Origin: Microbacterium phyllosphaerae
GTDB lineage: Bacteria > Actinomycetota > Actinomycetes > Actinomycetales > Microbacteriaceae
Assembly: GCF_017876435.1 (NCBI RefSeq)
Contig: NZ_JAGIOA010000001.1
Span: forward strand, 992,001 to 1,056,000
Length of the DNA: 64,000 nt
Direction: 5' to 3'
The position numbers and the translations under genes were made by a program. Shown here in pieces: positions 51,993 through 60,879 of the stretch. Each line of letters begins with the position of its first letter. Position 1 is the first letter of the stretch. A model generated the notes under the pieces. It searched no databases, was not told the DNA's origin, and worked only from the letters and a program-made list of their open reading frames with translations.

Positions 51993-52883
51993 ATGATCGA
52001 GCCGGCTGAGGATCAGGGTCCCGACGAGAAGTGGGGCATGACGTCGTCGGAATTCGCCGCGCGTGCAGCCGCGAACAGGGCGCGTCACCGGACGGCGCCG
52101 AGCACCCGTGACCCCTTCGGTGGCGACTCTCTGCGTCAACTCCGCACGTGGAGGATCACCTGGCGGCCGGGGGCAGTCGACTTCGACCTCATCAGGCCGT
52201 CCACCGTGGAGCGCGCACTCTTCCGGCTGGAGAAGTCGCTGCCGGAACTGGTGTGGAACGCTGCGGCTCTCGAAGGGAACACTTTCACGCTGCCCCAGGT
52301 GCAGACGCTGCTCGACGGCGTGACCGTCGGCGGGAAGAGAATCGAGGAAGCGGAGCAGATCCTCGCCCTGAGCGAAGGCATGGGTCTGATGATCCGAGCC
52401 GTGCGCGATCGGTCGTTCTCGCTGAACAAGGAGATGAGCGACCGGGTCCACGGAGCGGTGGCAAAGCACGAGGCGATCGAGTCGGGGAGCTTCCGAGGTG
52501 AAGGCGCCGTCAACGGTGGCGGCTCTGTGCGCCTCGCCGCCGGTGGCACTGTGGACGGCGATCCGACCGGACCGGGAGGCGAACAGCTGCAGGCGGACTA
52601 CAGCAACCTGCTCGCCGCGCTCGGCTCGCTCGACGACCAGCGAGCCCGCGCGCTGCTGTATTTCGCCTCGGCGACTCGTTCGCAGTTCTACTTCGACGGG
52701 AACAAGCGCACAGCGCGCATCATGATGACGGGCGCACTGATCCGGTCAGGCTTCGAGCCGGTGAACATCCCGTTCGCGCGACAGGAGGAGTTCAACGTCG
52801 CGCTCGACGAGCTCTTCCGCACCGATGACGGCACCCGCCTCGTGGCCTTCCTCACGACCTGCACGATGCTCGACGTGGACTGA
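51993..52883 (+). CDS. Fic/DOC-family protein with degenerate catalytic motif
   Basis: A 296-residue protein. The Fic core motif, usually HxFx(D/E)GNxR, reads SQFYFDGNKRTAR with Gln (Q231) where the catalytic His normally stands; the Gly-Asn-Lys-Arg anion nest (236-239) is kept. An inhibitory-helix-like ALEGNTFT lies at residues 92-99, as in class II Fic proteins. No signal peptide. It may act as an AMP/phosphate transferase with altered chemistry, a pseudo-enzyme, or a member of a Gln-variant family. It is cotranscribed with the HTH protein. Confidence 0.82.
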   Translation: MIEPAEDQGPDEKWGMTSSEFAARAAANRARHRTAPSTRDPFGGDSLRQLRTWRITWRPGAVDFDLIRPSTVERALFRLEKSLPELVWNAAALEGNTFTLPQVQTLLDGVTVGGKRIEEAEQILALSEGMGLMIRAVRDRSFSLNKEMSDRVHGAVAKHEAIESGSFRGEGAVNGGGSVRLAAGGTVDGDPTGPGGEQLQADYSNLLAALGSLDDQRARALLYFASATRSQFYFDGNKRTARIMMTGALIRSGFEPVNIPFARQEEFNVALDELFRTDDGTRLVAFLTTCTMLDVD

Positions 52884-52919
52884 CACAGCCCGCCCTCGGC
52901 GCAGACACGGCGCTGACGC

Positions 52920-54449
52920 TCAGCCGCCGCTCTTGCGGGGCAGCACCTTCAGATCCTCGACCGCCGGGCCCTCGATCCGGGTGCCGTCGGCCTCGAAGCG
53001 CGAGGCGTGCAGCGGGCAGTCCCACGTGCAATCGGCGTCGTTCCAGGCGAGCACGCCGCCGAGATGCGGGCACACGGCCGACACGGCACGCGTGACCCCG
53101 CCAACGGTCGAGATGGCCACGGGGCGACCGCTGCGGTTCGCGACGACGCCTTCGCCCTCGGTCGGCTTCGGTACGGGAACCGGCGTCCGCTCGGCCTCCA
53201 CCCATCCGCTCGTCGCAGCAGCGGCGACCTTCGCGCCCTCGACGGCGCCTCGGGCGAGATCGGCGGGCACGGTCAGTCTGGTGCCGATCTTGACCATCCA
53301 CGACGGTCGATCGTGCCAGCTCGCGCCGAGGATCTCGGCGGTCAGACGCAGCGCGGCGGCGGGAGCGTTCGAGAGCCCCCACTTCGCATAACCGGTCGCG
53401 AAGCGGATGCTGCCGAGTCCGCGCGGCATCGCCCCGACGAACGGGATCTGGTTGTGCGACTCGTAGTCCTGGGCTGACCAGCGGTGGGTCTCTTCGGCAT
53501 CGGGGAAGTACTGCCTCGTCCACTCGATGAGATCGTCGACCGCGGCCGCCTCACTGTCGGAGCGCCCGACCGGATGCCCGTTGCCGCCCACGACGAGCCG
53601 TGCATCGCCGCCCGGTCCGTCGGCGTCGGAGACGGGGCGGATCGACCGTGTGGATCCATCGACCGAGATGAACGTCGACGTGGGGAGGTCGCCGCTGACG
53701 CGGAACGAGACGCAGTACGAGCGGAAGGCCCGCATCTTGGCGAAGTACAGCCCTCGGTCGAGGATCGGAGAGCCTGTCGCGATGACGATGTGCTCGGCGA
53801 ACAGGGGGCCGACCGGGGTCTCGACGCGAGGCTCCGGGAGCACATGGGTCGCCGTCACCCGCACGCCGGTGTGCAGGGTGCCGCCCTCGGCGAGCAGTTC
53901 GGCGGCGAGCGCGTGCGTCACCAGCGCCGGGTCGATCGTCACCTGTTCGTCGAGCGCGACGGCGCCGAAGACGGGGAACGCCATCGACGACAGCTCGTCG
54001 CGCGAGAGCATCCTGGTCGGCAGCCCGGCCTCCTGTGCCGCGTCATGCACCTCGCGGACCATGTCGAGACCGCCCGGATCCTGCGCGTACGAGTGGTCGA
54101 CGCGCCGCTCGTACGAGACGCCCGCATGGTCGGCGAAGGCGAGCAGCCAGTCCATGCCCTCGCGGTTGCCCTCGACGTATGCCTGCACGAGCGCCGCGGG
54201 GTGATGCTTGCGGATCTCGGCCAGCCGCTTGCCCTGCAGCAGTGTCAGCTTGCCGGTGTTGGCGCCGGTCGCGAGCTCGGCGACCTCACCCGACTCGATC
54301 ACCGCGACGTCGAGCCCGGCTCGGGTGAGCATGACCGCGGTGCTCAGACCGGTGAGGCCCGCCCCGACGATGATGACGTCGTGTCGTGCTCCCGGGTCGA
54401 ACGGCGTGCCGGTCGGCGGGGTCCGGTCGAGCTTCCACAGTGGCTTCAT
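52920..54449 (-). CDS. FAD-dependent oxidoreductase fused to a Rieske domain
   Basis: A 509-residue protein. An N-terminal DAO-type FAD domain (about 24-400; DVIIVGAGLTGLSTAVMLTRAG) is joined to a C-terminal Rieske [2Fe-2S] domain, whose ligands are C460-x-H462 and C478-x2-H481. This is the known 'FAD/Rieske' fusion of uncharacterised oxidoreductases. It is divergent from the crcB pair. The substrate is unknown; the ATG context is adequate. Confidence 0.9.
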   Translation of the reverse strand: MKPLWKLDRTPPTGTPFDPGARHDVIIVGAGLTGLSTAVMLTRAGLDVAVIESGEVAELATGANTGKLTLLQGKRLAEIRKHHPAALVQAYVEGNREGMDWLLAFADHAGVSYERRVDHSYAQDPGGLDMVREVHDAAQEAGLPTRMLSRDELSSMAFPVFGAVALDEQVTIDPALVTHALAAELLAEGGTLHTGVRVTATHVLPEPRVETPVGPLFAEHIVIATGSPILDRGLYFAKMRAFRSYCVSFRVSGDLPTSTFISVDGSTRSIRPVSDADGPGGDARLVVGGNGHPVGRSDSEAAAVDDLIEWTRQYFPDAEETHRWSAQDYESHNQIPFVGAMPRGLGSIRFATGYAKWGLSNAPAAALRLTAEILGASWHDRPSWMVKIGTRLTVPADLARGAVEGAKVAAAATSGWVEAERTPVPVPKPTEGEGVVANRSGRPVAISTVGGVTRAVSAVCPHLGGVLAWNDADCTWDCPLHASRFEADGTRIEGPAVEDLKVLPRKSGG

Positions 54450-54535
54450 GGCGACAGTCTTCGCCTCGGAGCGGCCGACTCACACCGGGTTGACAATCGA
54501 CGGTTGCACAGCGACGGCGCGGATAGAGTGGCGGC

Positions 54536-54925
54536 GTGACCGCTCGCCGCCTGCTCCTCGTCTTCGCGGGCGGCAGCATCGGCACGGCAGTGCGACTCGC
54601 GGTCGGACTCTGGATGCCGGATGCCGGGGGCTTCCCGTTCGCGACCCTCGCGGTCAACGTGCTCGGGGCACTGCTGATCGGCATCCTCGCCGCGAGGCTG
54701 CCGCAGACCACGGGTCTGCGCGTGTTCCTCGGCACGGGCGTGCTCGGCGGGTTCACGACCTACAGCGCCTTCATGACGGGTACTGTCGCACTCTGGGCGG
54801 ATGCTCCGCTGCTCGCGTTCGTCTACGCGGCAGGCAGTCTCGTGCTCGGCCTCGGTGCCGCGGCGCTGGGCCTGCGGCTCGGCCGACCGCGGGCGACGCA
54901 TCCTGTCGCGGAGGCCGCCTCGTGA
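54536..54925 (+). CDS. crcB: Fluoride channel subunit 1 (CrcB/Fluc)
   Basis: A 129-residue four-helix membrane protein with GGSIGTAVRLAVG, TLAVNVLGALLIGIL and the pore motif GGFTTYSAF. TAGAGT (54524-54529) lies 6 nt before the GTG (leaderless). It overlaps subunit 2 by GTGA, and the two probably form the antiparallel heterodimeric channel seen in many Gram-positives, protecting from fluoride. Confidence 0.92.
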   Translation: MTARRLLLVFAGGSIGTAVRLAVGLWMPDAGGFPFATLAVNVLGALLIGILAARLPQTTGLRVFLGTGVLGGFTTYSAFMTGTVALWADAPLLAFVYAAGSLVLGLGAAALGLRLGRPRATHPVAEAAS

Positions 54926-55281
54926 CCCCGCTGCTGTTCGTGGGTGCCGCGCTCGCCGGAGGACTGGGCGCCGTGCTGCGCTACCTGGTCGACCTCGGAG
55001 TCGCGAGATTCGCCGGCCGTCGCTTCCCGTGGGGCATTCTCGTCGTCAACCTCAGTGGCTCGTTCGCACTGGGCCTCGTGACCACCGCCCTGCCCGCCGA
55101 GGCATTCCTGCTGGGGGCGGGCCTCCTCGGCGGATACACGACCTTCAGCACCGCCATGCTCGACGCCGTCGCTCTGTGGCGAGACGGCGAGCGCGCGGCA
55201 TCCGCGTTCGATGCGGTCGGGATGCTGCTGCTTGGTCTGCTCGCCGCCGGCCTCGGGCTGGCGCTCGGTTCCGCGCTCTGA
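54922..55281 (+). CDS. crcB: Fluoride channel subunit 2 (CrcB/Fluc)
   Basis: A 119-residue partner with four helices; key segments are GGLGAVLRYLVD, GILVVNLSGSFALGLV and GGYTTFSTA. The GTG overlaps the upstream stop. Both subunits are about the normal length. Confidence 0.92.
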   Translation: MTPLLFVGAALAGGLGAVLRYLVDLGVARFAGRRFPWGILVVNLSGSFALGLVTTALPAEAFLLGAGLLGGYTTFSTAMLDAVALWRDGERAASAFDAVGMLLLGLLAAGLGLALGSAL

Positions 55282-55303
55282 TCCGGCGCTGAGCTCGGAT
55301 CGC

Positions 55304-55347
55304 GCACTCGCGCAGATCGGTGCGCACGCACTCGCGCAGATCGGTGC
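55304..55347 (+). repeat. 24-bp-spaced direct repeat
   Basis: GCACTCGCGCAGATCGGTGC occurs at 55304-55323 and again at 55328-55347. It follows crcB, 34 nt before the LacI-type operators. Function unknown; it could be a decayed duplication or a transcript-end structure. Confidence 0.7.
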
Positions 55348-55380
55348 TTGCGCAGCGTGCATCCAGCGGGTTAGTCTCCT

Positions 55381-55410
55381 TGCTAATCGTTTAACTGCTA
55401 ATCGTTTAAC
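55381..55410 (+). promoter_or_regulatory. Tandem LacI-type operators before the third sugar operon
   Basis: TGCTAATCGTTTAAC is perfectly repeated at 55381-55395 and 55396-55410. Each copy contains TAATCGTTTA, a near-palindrome with the central CG typical of LacI-family sites. The LacI gene at 58588 ends this operon's transport block and is the likely binder. Confidence 0.75.
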
Positions 55411-55460
55411 ACCACGATTCCGCCCGATCCGATCCCCTGCACCCGTCAAAGGAGACACCG

Positions 55461-56732
55461 ATGCCCCGTACTTCCCGCCGCGCCCTCGGCGCCCTCGCCA
55501 CCTCGGCGGCAGCCGTCCTCGCGCTGAGCGCCTGTTCGTCATCGACCGGGGGCGAGAGCTCGTCCGGAGGCGACGTCACCCTCAGCTATGCCATCTGGGA
55601 CGAGAACCAGAAACCGGCCATGGAGGAGATCGCCGCGGCGTTCGAGAAGGAGAACCCGAACGTCACGATCGACATCCAGGTGACGCCCTACAAGGAGTAC
55701 TTCACCAAGCTGCAGACCGCCGCCATCGGAGGGTCCGCCGCGGACGTGTTCTGGATGAACGGCCCGAACTTCCAGCTGTATGCCTCGAACGGCCAGCTCG
55801 CGCCGCTCGACGACGCCGGTGTGGATGCCGCCGACTACCCGCAGGGTCTCATCGATCTGTACACGTTCGACGGGAAGCTCTACGGCGCTCCCAAGGACTT
55901 CGACACGGTCGCCCTCTGGTACAACAAGGCGCTCTTCGACGAGGCCGGTGTCGACTACCCGACCGCCGGCTGGACGTGGGATGACTTCACCGCCGCGGCC
56001 GCGGCTCTCACCGACCCGGCGAAGGGCCAGTTCGGCGTCGCCGCCAGCCAGTACGGCCAGGAGAACTTCTACAACTCGATCGCGCAGGCCGGCGGCGAGG
56101 TCATCTCGGCCGACGGCACCGAGAGTGGCTACGGTTCGCCCGAGGCGCTCGCCGGCATCGAGCTGTGGACGGATCTCATCGAGGCCGGTTCGTCGCCGAC
56201 GGCGCAGCAGATGACCGACACCAACCCCGAGGACTTCTTCCTCTCGGGCAAGGTCGCGATGTTCCAGAACGGCTCGTGGGCGGCCATCGCCTACGGAGAC
56301 AACGCCGACATCGCCGACACGGTGAACGTGGCACCTCTTCCCGAGGGGCCCGAGGGCAACCAGAGCGTCATCCACGGTGTCGGCAACGTCGCCAACGCGA
56401 AGAGTCCTCATGTCGCCGAGGCGAAGGCGTTCGCCGCCTTCGCGAGCGGCAAGCAGGCCGCAGAGATCCAGGCCGAGACCGGCACCGTGATCCCCGCGTT
56501 CAACGGCACCCAGCAGGCGTGGGTCGATGCCCTTCCGCAGTACGACCTGCAGGTCTACATCGACGCCCTCGACACCGCCGTGCCGTACCCGGTCTCGAAG
56601 AACACGTCGGCGTGGACGAGCATCGAGAGCGAGGTGCTCTCGCAGGTCTGGTCGGGTGCCGTCGCCCCCGAGGCGGGGCTCGAGGACCTCGCCGAGCAGA
56701 TGCAGACCGCGCTGGATGCCGAGCAGGAGTAG
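55461..56732 (+). CDS. Sugar ABC transporter substrate-binding lipoprotein (third operon)
   Basis: A 423-residue family-1 binding protein. The lipobox LSAC gives lipidated C25; a Ser/Gly linker precedes the mature domain (VTLSYAIWDENQKPAMEEIAAAFEKENPNVTI, then AADVFWMNGPNFQLYASNGQL). AAAGGAG lies 8 nt before the ATG. It works with the permeases at 56739 and 57691. The neighbouring oxidoreductase suggests an unusual sugar or polyol, but it is not identified. Confidence 0.93.
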   Translation: MPRTSRRALGALATSAAAVLALSACSSSTGGESSSGGDVTLSYAIWDENQKPAMEEIAAAFEKENPNVTIDIQVTPYKEYFTKLQTAAIGGSAADVFWMNGPNFQLYASNGQLAPLDDAGVDAADYPQGLIDLYTFDGKLYGAPKDFDTVALWYNKALFDEAGVDYPTAGWTWDDFTAAAAALTDPAKGQFGVAASQYGQENFYNSIAQAGGEVISADGTESGYGSPEALAGIELWTDLIEAGSSPTAQQMTDTNPEDFFLSGKVAMFQNGSWAAIAYGDNADIADTVNVAPLPEGPEGNQSVIHGVGNVANAKSPHVAEAKAFAAFASGKQAAEIQAETGTVIPAFNGTQQAWVDALPQYDLQVYIDALDTAVPYPVSKNTSAWTSIESEVLSQVWSGAVAPEAGLEDLAEQMQTALDAEQE

Positions 56733-56738
56733 TCACTC

Positions 56739-57698
56739 ATGACCGTCACCGCGTCACCCACGCGCGTGCAGGCAGAGCGGATGCCGGCGGCGCCCAGCCC
56801 CGGCATCCGCCGCCGCCGGCGCAACCCGGGGGCTTCCCCCTGGTGGGCTCTCGTCTTCATCGGCCCCACAGCCCTCGGCATCGCCGTCTTCTACCTGTGG
56901 CCGACCGTGCGCACGCTCATCATCTCGTTCACCAAGTCGGGGCCCTTCGGAGGCTCCGAGTGGGTGGGCATCGAGAACTATGCTCGCCTGTTCCAGGATC
57001 CCGAGCTGATCGGAGCGCTGCGCAACACCGCGATCTACACGGTCATCGCCCTCATCGGCATCCCGCTCGCCGTCGGCATCGCCGCTCTGCTGAACACCGC
57101 AGGGCTCAAAGGGCGCAGCGCCTACCGCACGCTCTACTTCATCCCCGTCGTCACGATGCCCGCCGCGATCGCGCTGGTCTGGCGCATGATCTACAACGGC
57201 GACTACGGCGTGCTCAACGCCGCCCTCGGCACGATCGGCATCGAGGGCCGCAGCTGGCTCACCGATCCGAACACGGCGCTCGTGGCCATCGCGGTCGTGG
57301 GCATCTGGGCGGGGCTCGGCACCAACATCGTCATCTTCCTCGCCGGGCTCCAGGGCATCCCCGACACGATCATGGAGGCGGCCGACCTCGACGGAGCCGG
57401 GCCCGTACGCAAGTTCTTCTCCATCACGATCCCGCTGCTGTCGCCGTCGATCTTCTTCGTCAGCGTGATCAGCGTGATCGGCGCCCTGCAGGTGTTCGAC
57501 CTCATCTACATGATGCTCGGACGCAGCAACCCCGCCATGCCCAACACCCGCACGGTCGTCTACCTGTTCTACGAAGCGGGGTTCCTCGACAACGACCGGG
57601 GCTACGCCGCCGCCGTCGCCTTCCTGCTGCTCGTGATCATCCTCGTGCTCACGGTCGTGCAGTTCCGTCTGCAGAAGAAGTGGGTGCACTATGAGTGA
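56739..57698 (+). CDS. Sugar ABC transporter permease (MalF type)
   Basis: A 319-residue membrane protein with six helices and an EAA loop variant (MEAADLDGAGPVRKFFSITIPLLSP). It starts 6 nt after the binding-protein stop and overlaps the next gene by 8 nt. Basic, Pro-rich N-terminus. Confidence 0.93.
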   Translation: MTVTASPTRVQAERMPAAPSPGIRRRRRNPGASPWWALVFIGPTALGIAVFYLWPTVRTLIISFTKSGPFGGSEWVGIENYARLFQDPELIGALRNTAIYTVIALIGIPLAVGIAALLNTAGLKGRSAYRTLYFIPVVTMPAAIALVWRMIYNGDYGVLNAALGTIGIEGRSWLTDPNTALVAIAVVGIWAGLGTNIVIFLAGLQGIPDTIMEAADLDGAGPVRKFFSITIPLLSPSIFFVSVISVIGALQVFDLIYMMLGRSNPAMPNTRTVVYLFYEAGFLDNDRGYAAAVAFLLLVIILVLTVVQFRLQKKWVHYE

Positions 57699-58584
57699 CG
57701 TCTCGCTCGACACGCGCGCCATCGTCGGCGCCCCGACCGGCCGCTCGACCGGCGCACCCGGCAAGCCCCGCAACCGGGCGATCTGGATCGTCCACGCCGT
57801 GCTGCTCGTCGGCGCGATCCTCATGGTCTTCCCGTTCATCTGGCAGCTGCTGACGTCGTTCAAGACGCTGTCCGACTCGGTGCAGGTGCCGCCGAGCCTG
57901 TTGCCGCGCGAGTGGGTGTTCACGAACTTCGCCGAGGTGTTCGACTCGATGCCGTTCGCGCAGATGTTCGCCAACTCGGTGCTGCTCACGGTCGGACGCA
58001 CGGTCGGTCAGGTCGTGCTGTGCACCATGGCCGGCTACGCCTTCGCCCGCATCCCGTTCCCCGGCCGCAACGCGCTGTTCGTCGTCTTCCTCTCGGTGCT
58101 GATGGTGCCGTCGCAGCTGTACCTGCTGCCGCAGTACGAGATCATCCAGTCGCTGGGCTGGCTGAACACCCTGCAGGCCCTGATCGTGCCCGGCATCTTC
58201 AGCGCGTTCGGCACGTTCCTGATGCGTCAGTTCTTCATGTCGATGCCCGCCGAACTCGAAGAGGCGGCCCGCATCGACGGTGCGAATCCGTGGCAGACCT
58301 TCTGGCGGATCATGGTTCCGCTCGCGAAGCCTGGCATCATCGCTCTCGTGGTGTTCACTGTGCTGTGGTCCTGGAACGATCTGCTCTGGCCGTTGATCGT
58401 GACGACCGACCCCGCCAAGATGCCGCTGTCGGTCGGGCTTTCGCAGCTCGTCGGCATCCACGGCACCGACTACCCGGTGCTGATGGCCGGAGCGCTGCTC
58501 GCGACCCTGCCGATGCTGGTGACCTTCATGATCCTGCAGCGGCAGTTCATCCAGGGCATCGCCTTCAGCGGATCGAAGGGCTGA
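57691..58584 (+). CDS. Sugar ABC transporter permease (MalG type)
   Basis: A 297-residue membrane protein with six helices; EAA loop LEEAARIDGANPWQTFWRIMVPLAKPG; C-terminus QGIAFSGSKG. It overlaps the upstream permease by 8 nt and ends 3 nt before the LacI gene. Confidence 0.93.
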   Translation: MSDVSLDTRAIVGAPTGRSTGAPGKPRNRAIWIVHAVLLVGAILMVFPFIWQLLTSFKTLSDSVQVPPSLLPREWVFTNFAEVFDSMPFAQMFANSVLLTVGRTVGQVVLCTMAGYAFARIPFPGRNALFVVFLSVLMVPSQLYLLPQYEIIQSLGWLNTLQALIVPGIFSAFGTFLMRQFFMSMPAELEEAARIDGANPWQTFWRIMVPLAKPGIIALVVFTVLWSWNDLLWPLIVTTDPAKMPLSVGLSQLVGIHGTDYPVLMAGALLATLPMLVTFMILQRQFIQGIAFSGSKG

Positions 58585-58587
58585 ACC

Positions 58588-59652
58588 ATGGCAGAGCGCA
58601 GGCAGCAGTCGACGACCTCACGGCGCCCGACCCTGAGGATGGTCGCAGAGCGCGCGGGCGTCTCGACCGCCACGGTGTCGTACGTGTTCTCGGGTCGCTC
58701 GGGTGCGGCGTCGGGGGCGGGCGTCGCCGAGGCCACCGCCGCCCGAGTGCTCGCCGCCGCCGACGAGCTCAACTATCGGCCCAACATCGCGGCGCGGACG
58801 ATCCGCACCGGTCGCAGCGGCATGGTGCAGCTCTCTCTGCACATGCTCAGCGACCCGTGGTCGCTCGCCGTGGCGGATGCCGTGAACGTCGAGGCCAACA
58901 GGCACGGCCTCACGACGCTCATCCTCGCCGACGGAGACTGGCACGCGGCCCTCGACCGGGTCGAGAGCGATGTCGCCTACCTCGACGGCGTGGGGATCGA
59001 CGAGGATGCCGAGCGCAAGCTCGCCGACCTCGTGCAGCGCGGCCAGCGGCTCGTGGTGTTCTCGGAGCACCTCGAACCCGCCGGATTCGACGTCGTGCGC
59101 TCGGACGCGATCCCCGGGTGCGAGCTCGCGATGGACCACCTGCTCGAACGGCACGTGCGCATCGGATGCCTGGCGGCCGAGGGCGCCGTGCGTCTCGCGC
59201 CGACCCAGGTCACCCGCTACACGCCGTACCTCGAGAAGATGGCTGATGCCGGACTCGAGGTCGACCCCGAGTGGACGGTCACGTACACCGAGGGCCAGGC
59301 GAGCGCCTTCGCCGCGGCCGTGCAGCTGCTCTCACGCGACGACCGGCCGGATGCGATCTACGCGACGACGGACTTCGCGGCCATCGCGGCGATCAATGCG
59401 GCGCACATGCTCGGGCTCCGTGTGCCCCACGACGTCGCGGTGATCGGCGTCGGCAACACCCCGGACGCGCAGCTCATCGCACCCACCCTGACCACGGTCG
59501 GCCCGACCGACTTCTACGACCGGCAGGCGCGCATCATCATCGACCGCGCGCTCGCCGCAGACGACTCCCCTGGTCGCCTGCACGAGTTCGCCTGGTCGCT
59601 GTTCCCCGGTGCGTCGACCGACCTCGACGCACCCACCACTCACGCACGCTGA
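58588..59652 (+). CDS. LacI family transcriptional regulator
   Basis: A 354-residue regulator with HTH (about 15-42: LRMVAERAGVSTATVSYVFSGRSG), a hinge of about 60-75 and a sensor domain (DAIYATTDFAAIAAINAAHMLGLRVPHDVAVIGVGNTPD). It is last of the transport block and should repress from the tandem operators at 55381. An insertion (GAASGAGVAE) lengthens the region after the HTH compared with typical LacI. Effector unknown. Confidence 0.92.
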   Translation: MAERRQQSTTSRRPTLRMVAERAGVSTATVSYVFSGRSGAASGAGVAEATAARVLAAADELNYRPNIAARTIRTGRSGMVQLSLHMLSDPWSLAVADAVNVEANRHGLTTLILADGDWHAALDRVESDVAYLDGVGIDEDAERKLADLVQRGQRLVVFSEHLEPAGFDVVRSDAIPGCELAMDHLLERHVRIGCLAAEGAVRLAPTQVTRYTPYLEKMADAGLEVDPEWTVTYTEGQASAFAAAVQLLSRDDRPDAIYATTDFAAIAAINAAHMLGLRVPHDVAVIGVGNTPDAQLIAPTLTTVGPTDFYDRQARIIIDRALAADDSPGRLHEFAWSLFPGASTDLDAPTTHAR

Positions 59653-59697
59653 CGCAGGCGTCCGCGCACACACGATTCGACTCTCAGAAGGACACCC

Positions 59698-60879
59698 GTG
59701 GACCTCACCATCGGAATCATCGGCTTCGGCGCGCGCGCCACACTGCGCGAGGAGGTGCATCGACCCGGTCACGGCTCGCGCATCACGGCGATCTGCGACC
59801 CGTCGGAGCGGGCGCGAGACGACGCCCGGCGTCTGCTCCCTGACGCCTTCGTCACCGACTCCCTCGACGAGCTGCTGGCCTCGGGCATCGACGCCGTCAT
59901 GGTGCTGACGCCCGATGACACGCACGCCGCGCTCAGCATCCGCGCCCTCGAGGCGGGGGTCGCGGTGTTCTGCGAGAAGCCCCTCGCCATCGACCTCGCC
60001 GACGCCGACGCCATGCTCGAGACGGCCCGCCGCACCGGCAGCCGCCTCTACATCGGCCACAACATGCGCCACATGCCGGTGATCACCCTGATGCGCCAGC
60101 TGATCCAGGACGGTCGGATCGGCGACGTCAAAGCCGTGTGGGTGCGCCATTTCGTCGGGCACGGAGGCGACTACTACTTCAAGGACTGGCACGCCGACCG
60201 GCGCCGCACGACCGGGCTGCTCCTGCAGAAGGGCGCGCACGACATCGACATCATCCACTGGCTCGCGGGCGCCTACACCGAGCAGGTCGCGGCGATGGGC
60301 GAGCTCAGCGTCTACGGCGACATCACCGACCGCCGTGATCGCACGGGCGAGCGGATGCCCGACTGGTTCAGCGTCGACAACTGGCCGCCCACGTCGCTCA
60401 CGGGGCTGAATCCCGTGATCGACGTCGAGGACATCTCGATGGTCAACATGCGCCTGTCTGGTGGCATCCTCGCGTCGTACCAGCAGTGCCACTTCACGCC
60501 CGACTACTGGCGCAACTACACGGTGATCGGCACCGAGGGGCGCATCGAGAACGTCGGCGACACCGCCGGCAGCGAGGTCAGACTGTGGAACCGCCGTCAC
60601 CGCGGCGCGGCCGACGCCGACGAGACGTTCATCGTCCCCGAGGCGGAGGGTGCGGGCCACGACGGGGCTGATGCGCTCCTCGTCGCGGAGTTCCTGCGGT
60701 TCGTGCGCGACGGGGGAGTCACCGAGACGTCTCCCGTGGCCGCTCGTGAGGCGGTCGCCGCCGGCATCCTCGCGACCGAATCGCTGCGCGGAGACGGTTC
60801 GGCCATCACCATCCCCGAACTGGATGCCGATCTCGTCGCCTATTTCGAGCGCGGCCAGGTCGAGGTCGCATCGGTGTGA
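59698..60879 (+). CDS. Gfo/Idh/MocA family oxidoreductase
   Basis: A 393-residue NAD(P)-dependent dehydrogenase. The Rossmann fold has IGIIGFGARATLR, and the family motif CEKPLAI is present (near residue 97). A Gly/Asp-rich (HFVGHGGDYYFKDWHADRRRTTGLLLQKGAHDIDI) segment holds likely catalytic His/Lys residues. AAGGA precedes the GTG. It is in the sugar operon and probably oxidises the imported sugar or a derivative. Confidence 0.92.
   Translation: MDLTIGIIGFGARATLREEVHRPGHGSRITAICDPSERARDDARRLLPDAFVTDSLDELLASGIDAVMVLTPDDTHAALSIRALEAGVAVFCEKPLAIDLADADAMLETARRTGSRLYIGHNMRHMPVITLMRQLIQDGRIGDVKAVWVRHFVGHGGDYYFKDWHADRRRTTGLLLQKGAHDIDIIHWLAGAYTEQVAAMGELSVYGDITDRRDRTGERMPDWFSVDNWPPTSLTGLNPVIDVEDISMVNMRLSGGILASYQQCHFTPDYWRNYTVIGTEGRIENVGDTAGSEVRLWNRRHRGAADADETFIVPEAEGAGHDGADALLVAEFLRFVRDGGVTETSPVAAREAVAAGILATESLRGDGSAITIPELDADLVAYFERGQVEVASV

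Noticed and set aside
54450..54535. Fluoride riboswitch before crcB
   Set aside because: A GGCGA...TTCGCC-like stretch exists, but the rest of the consensus is missing and the -10 box sits 6 nt before the start, leaving no leader.
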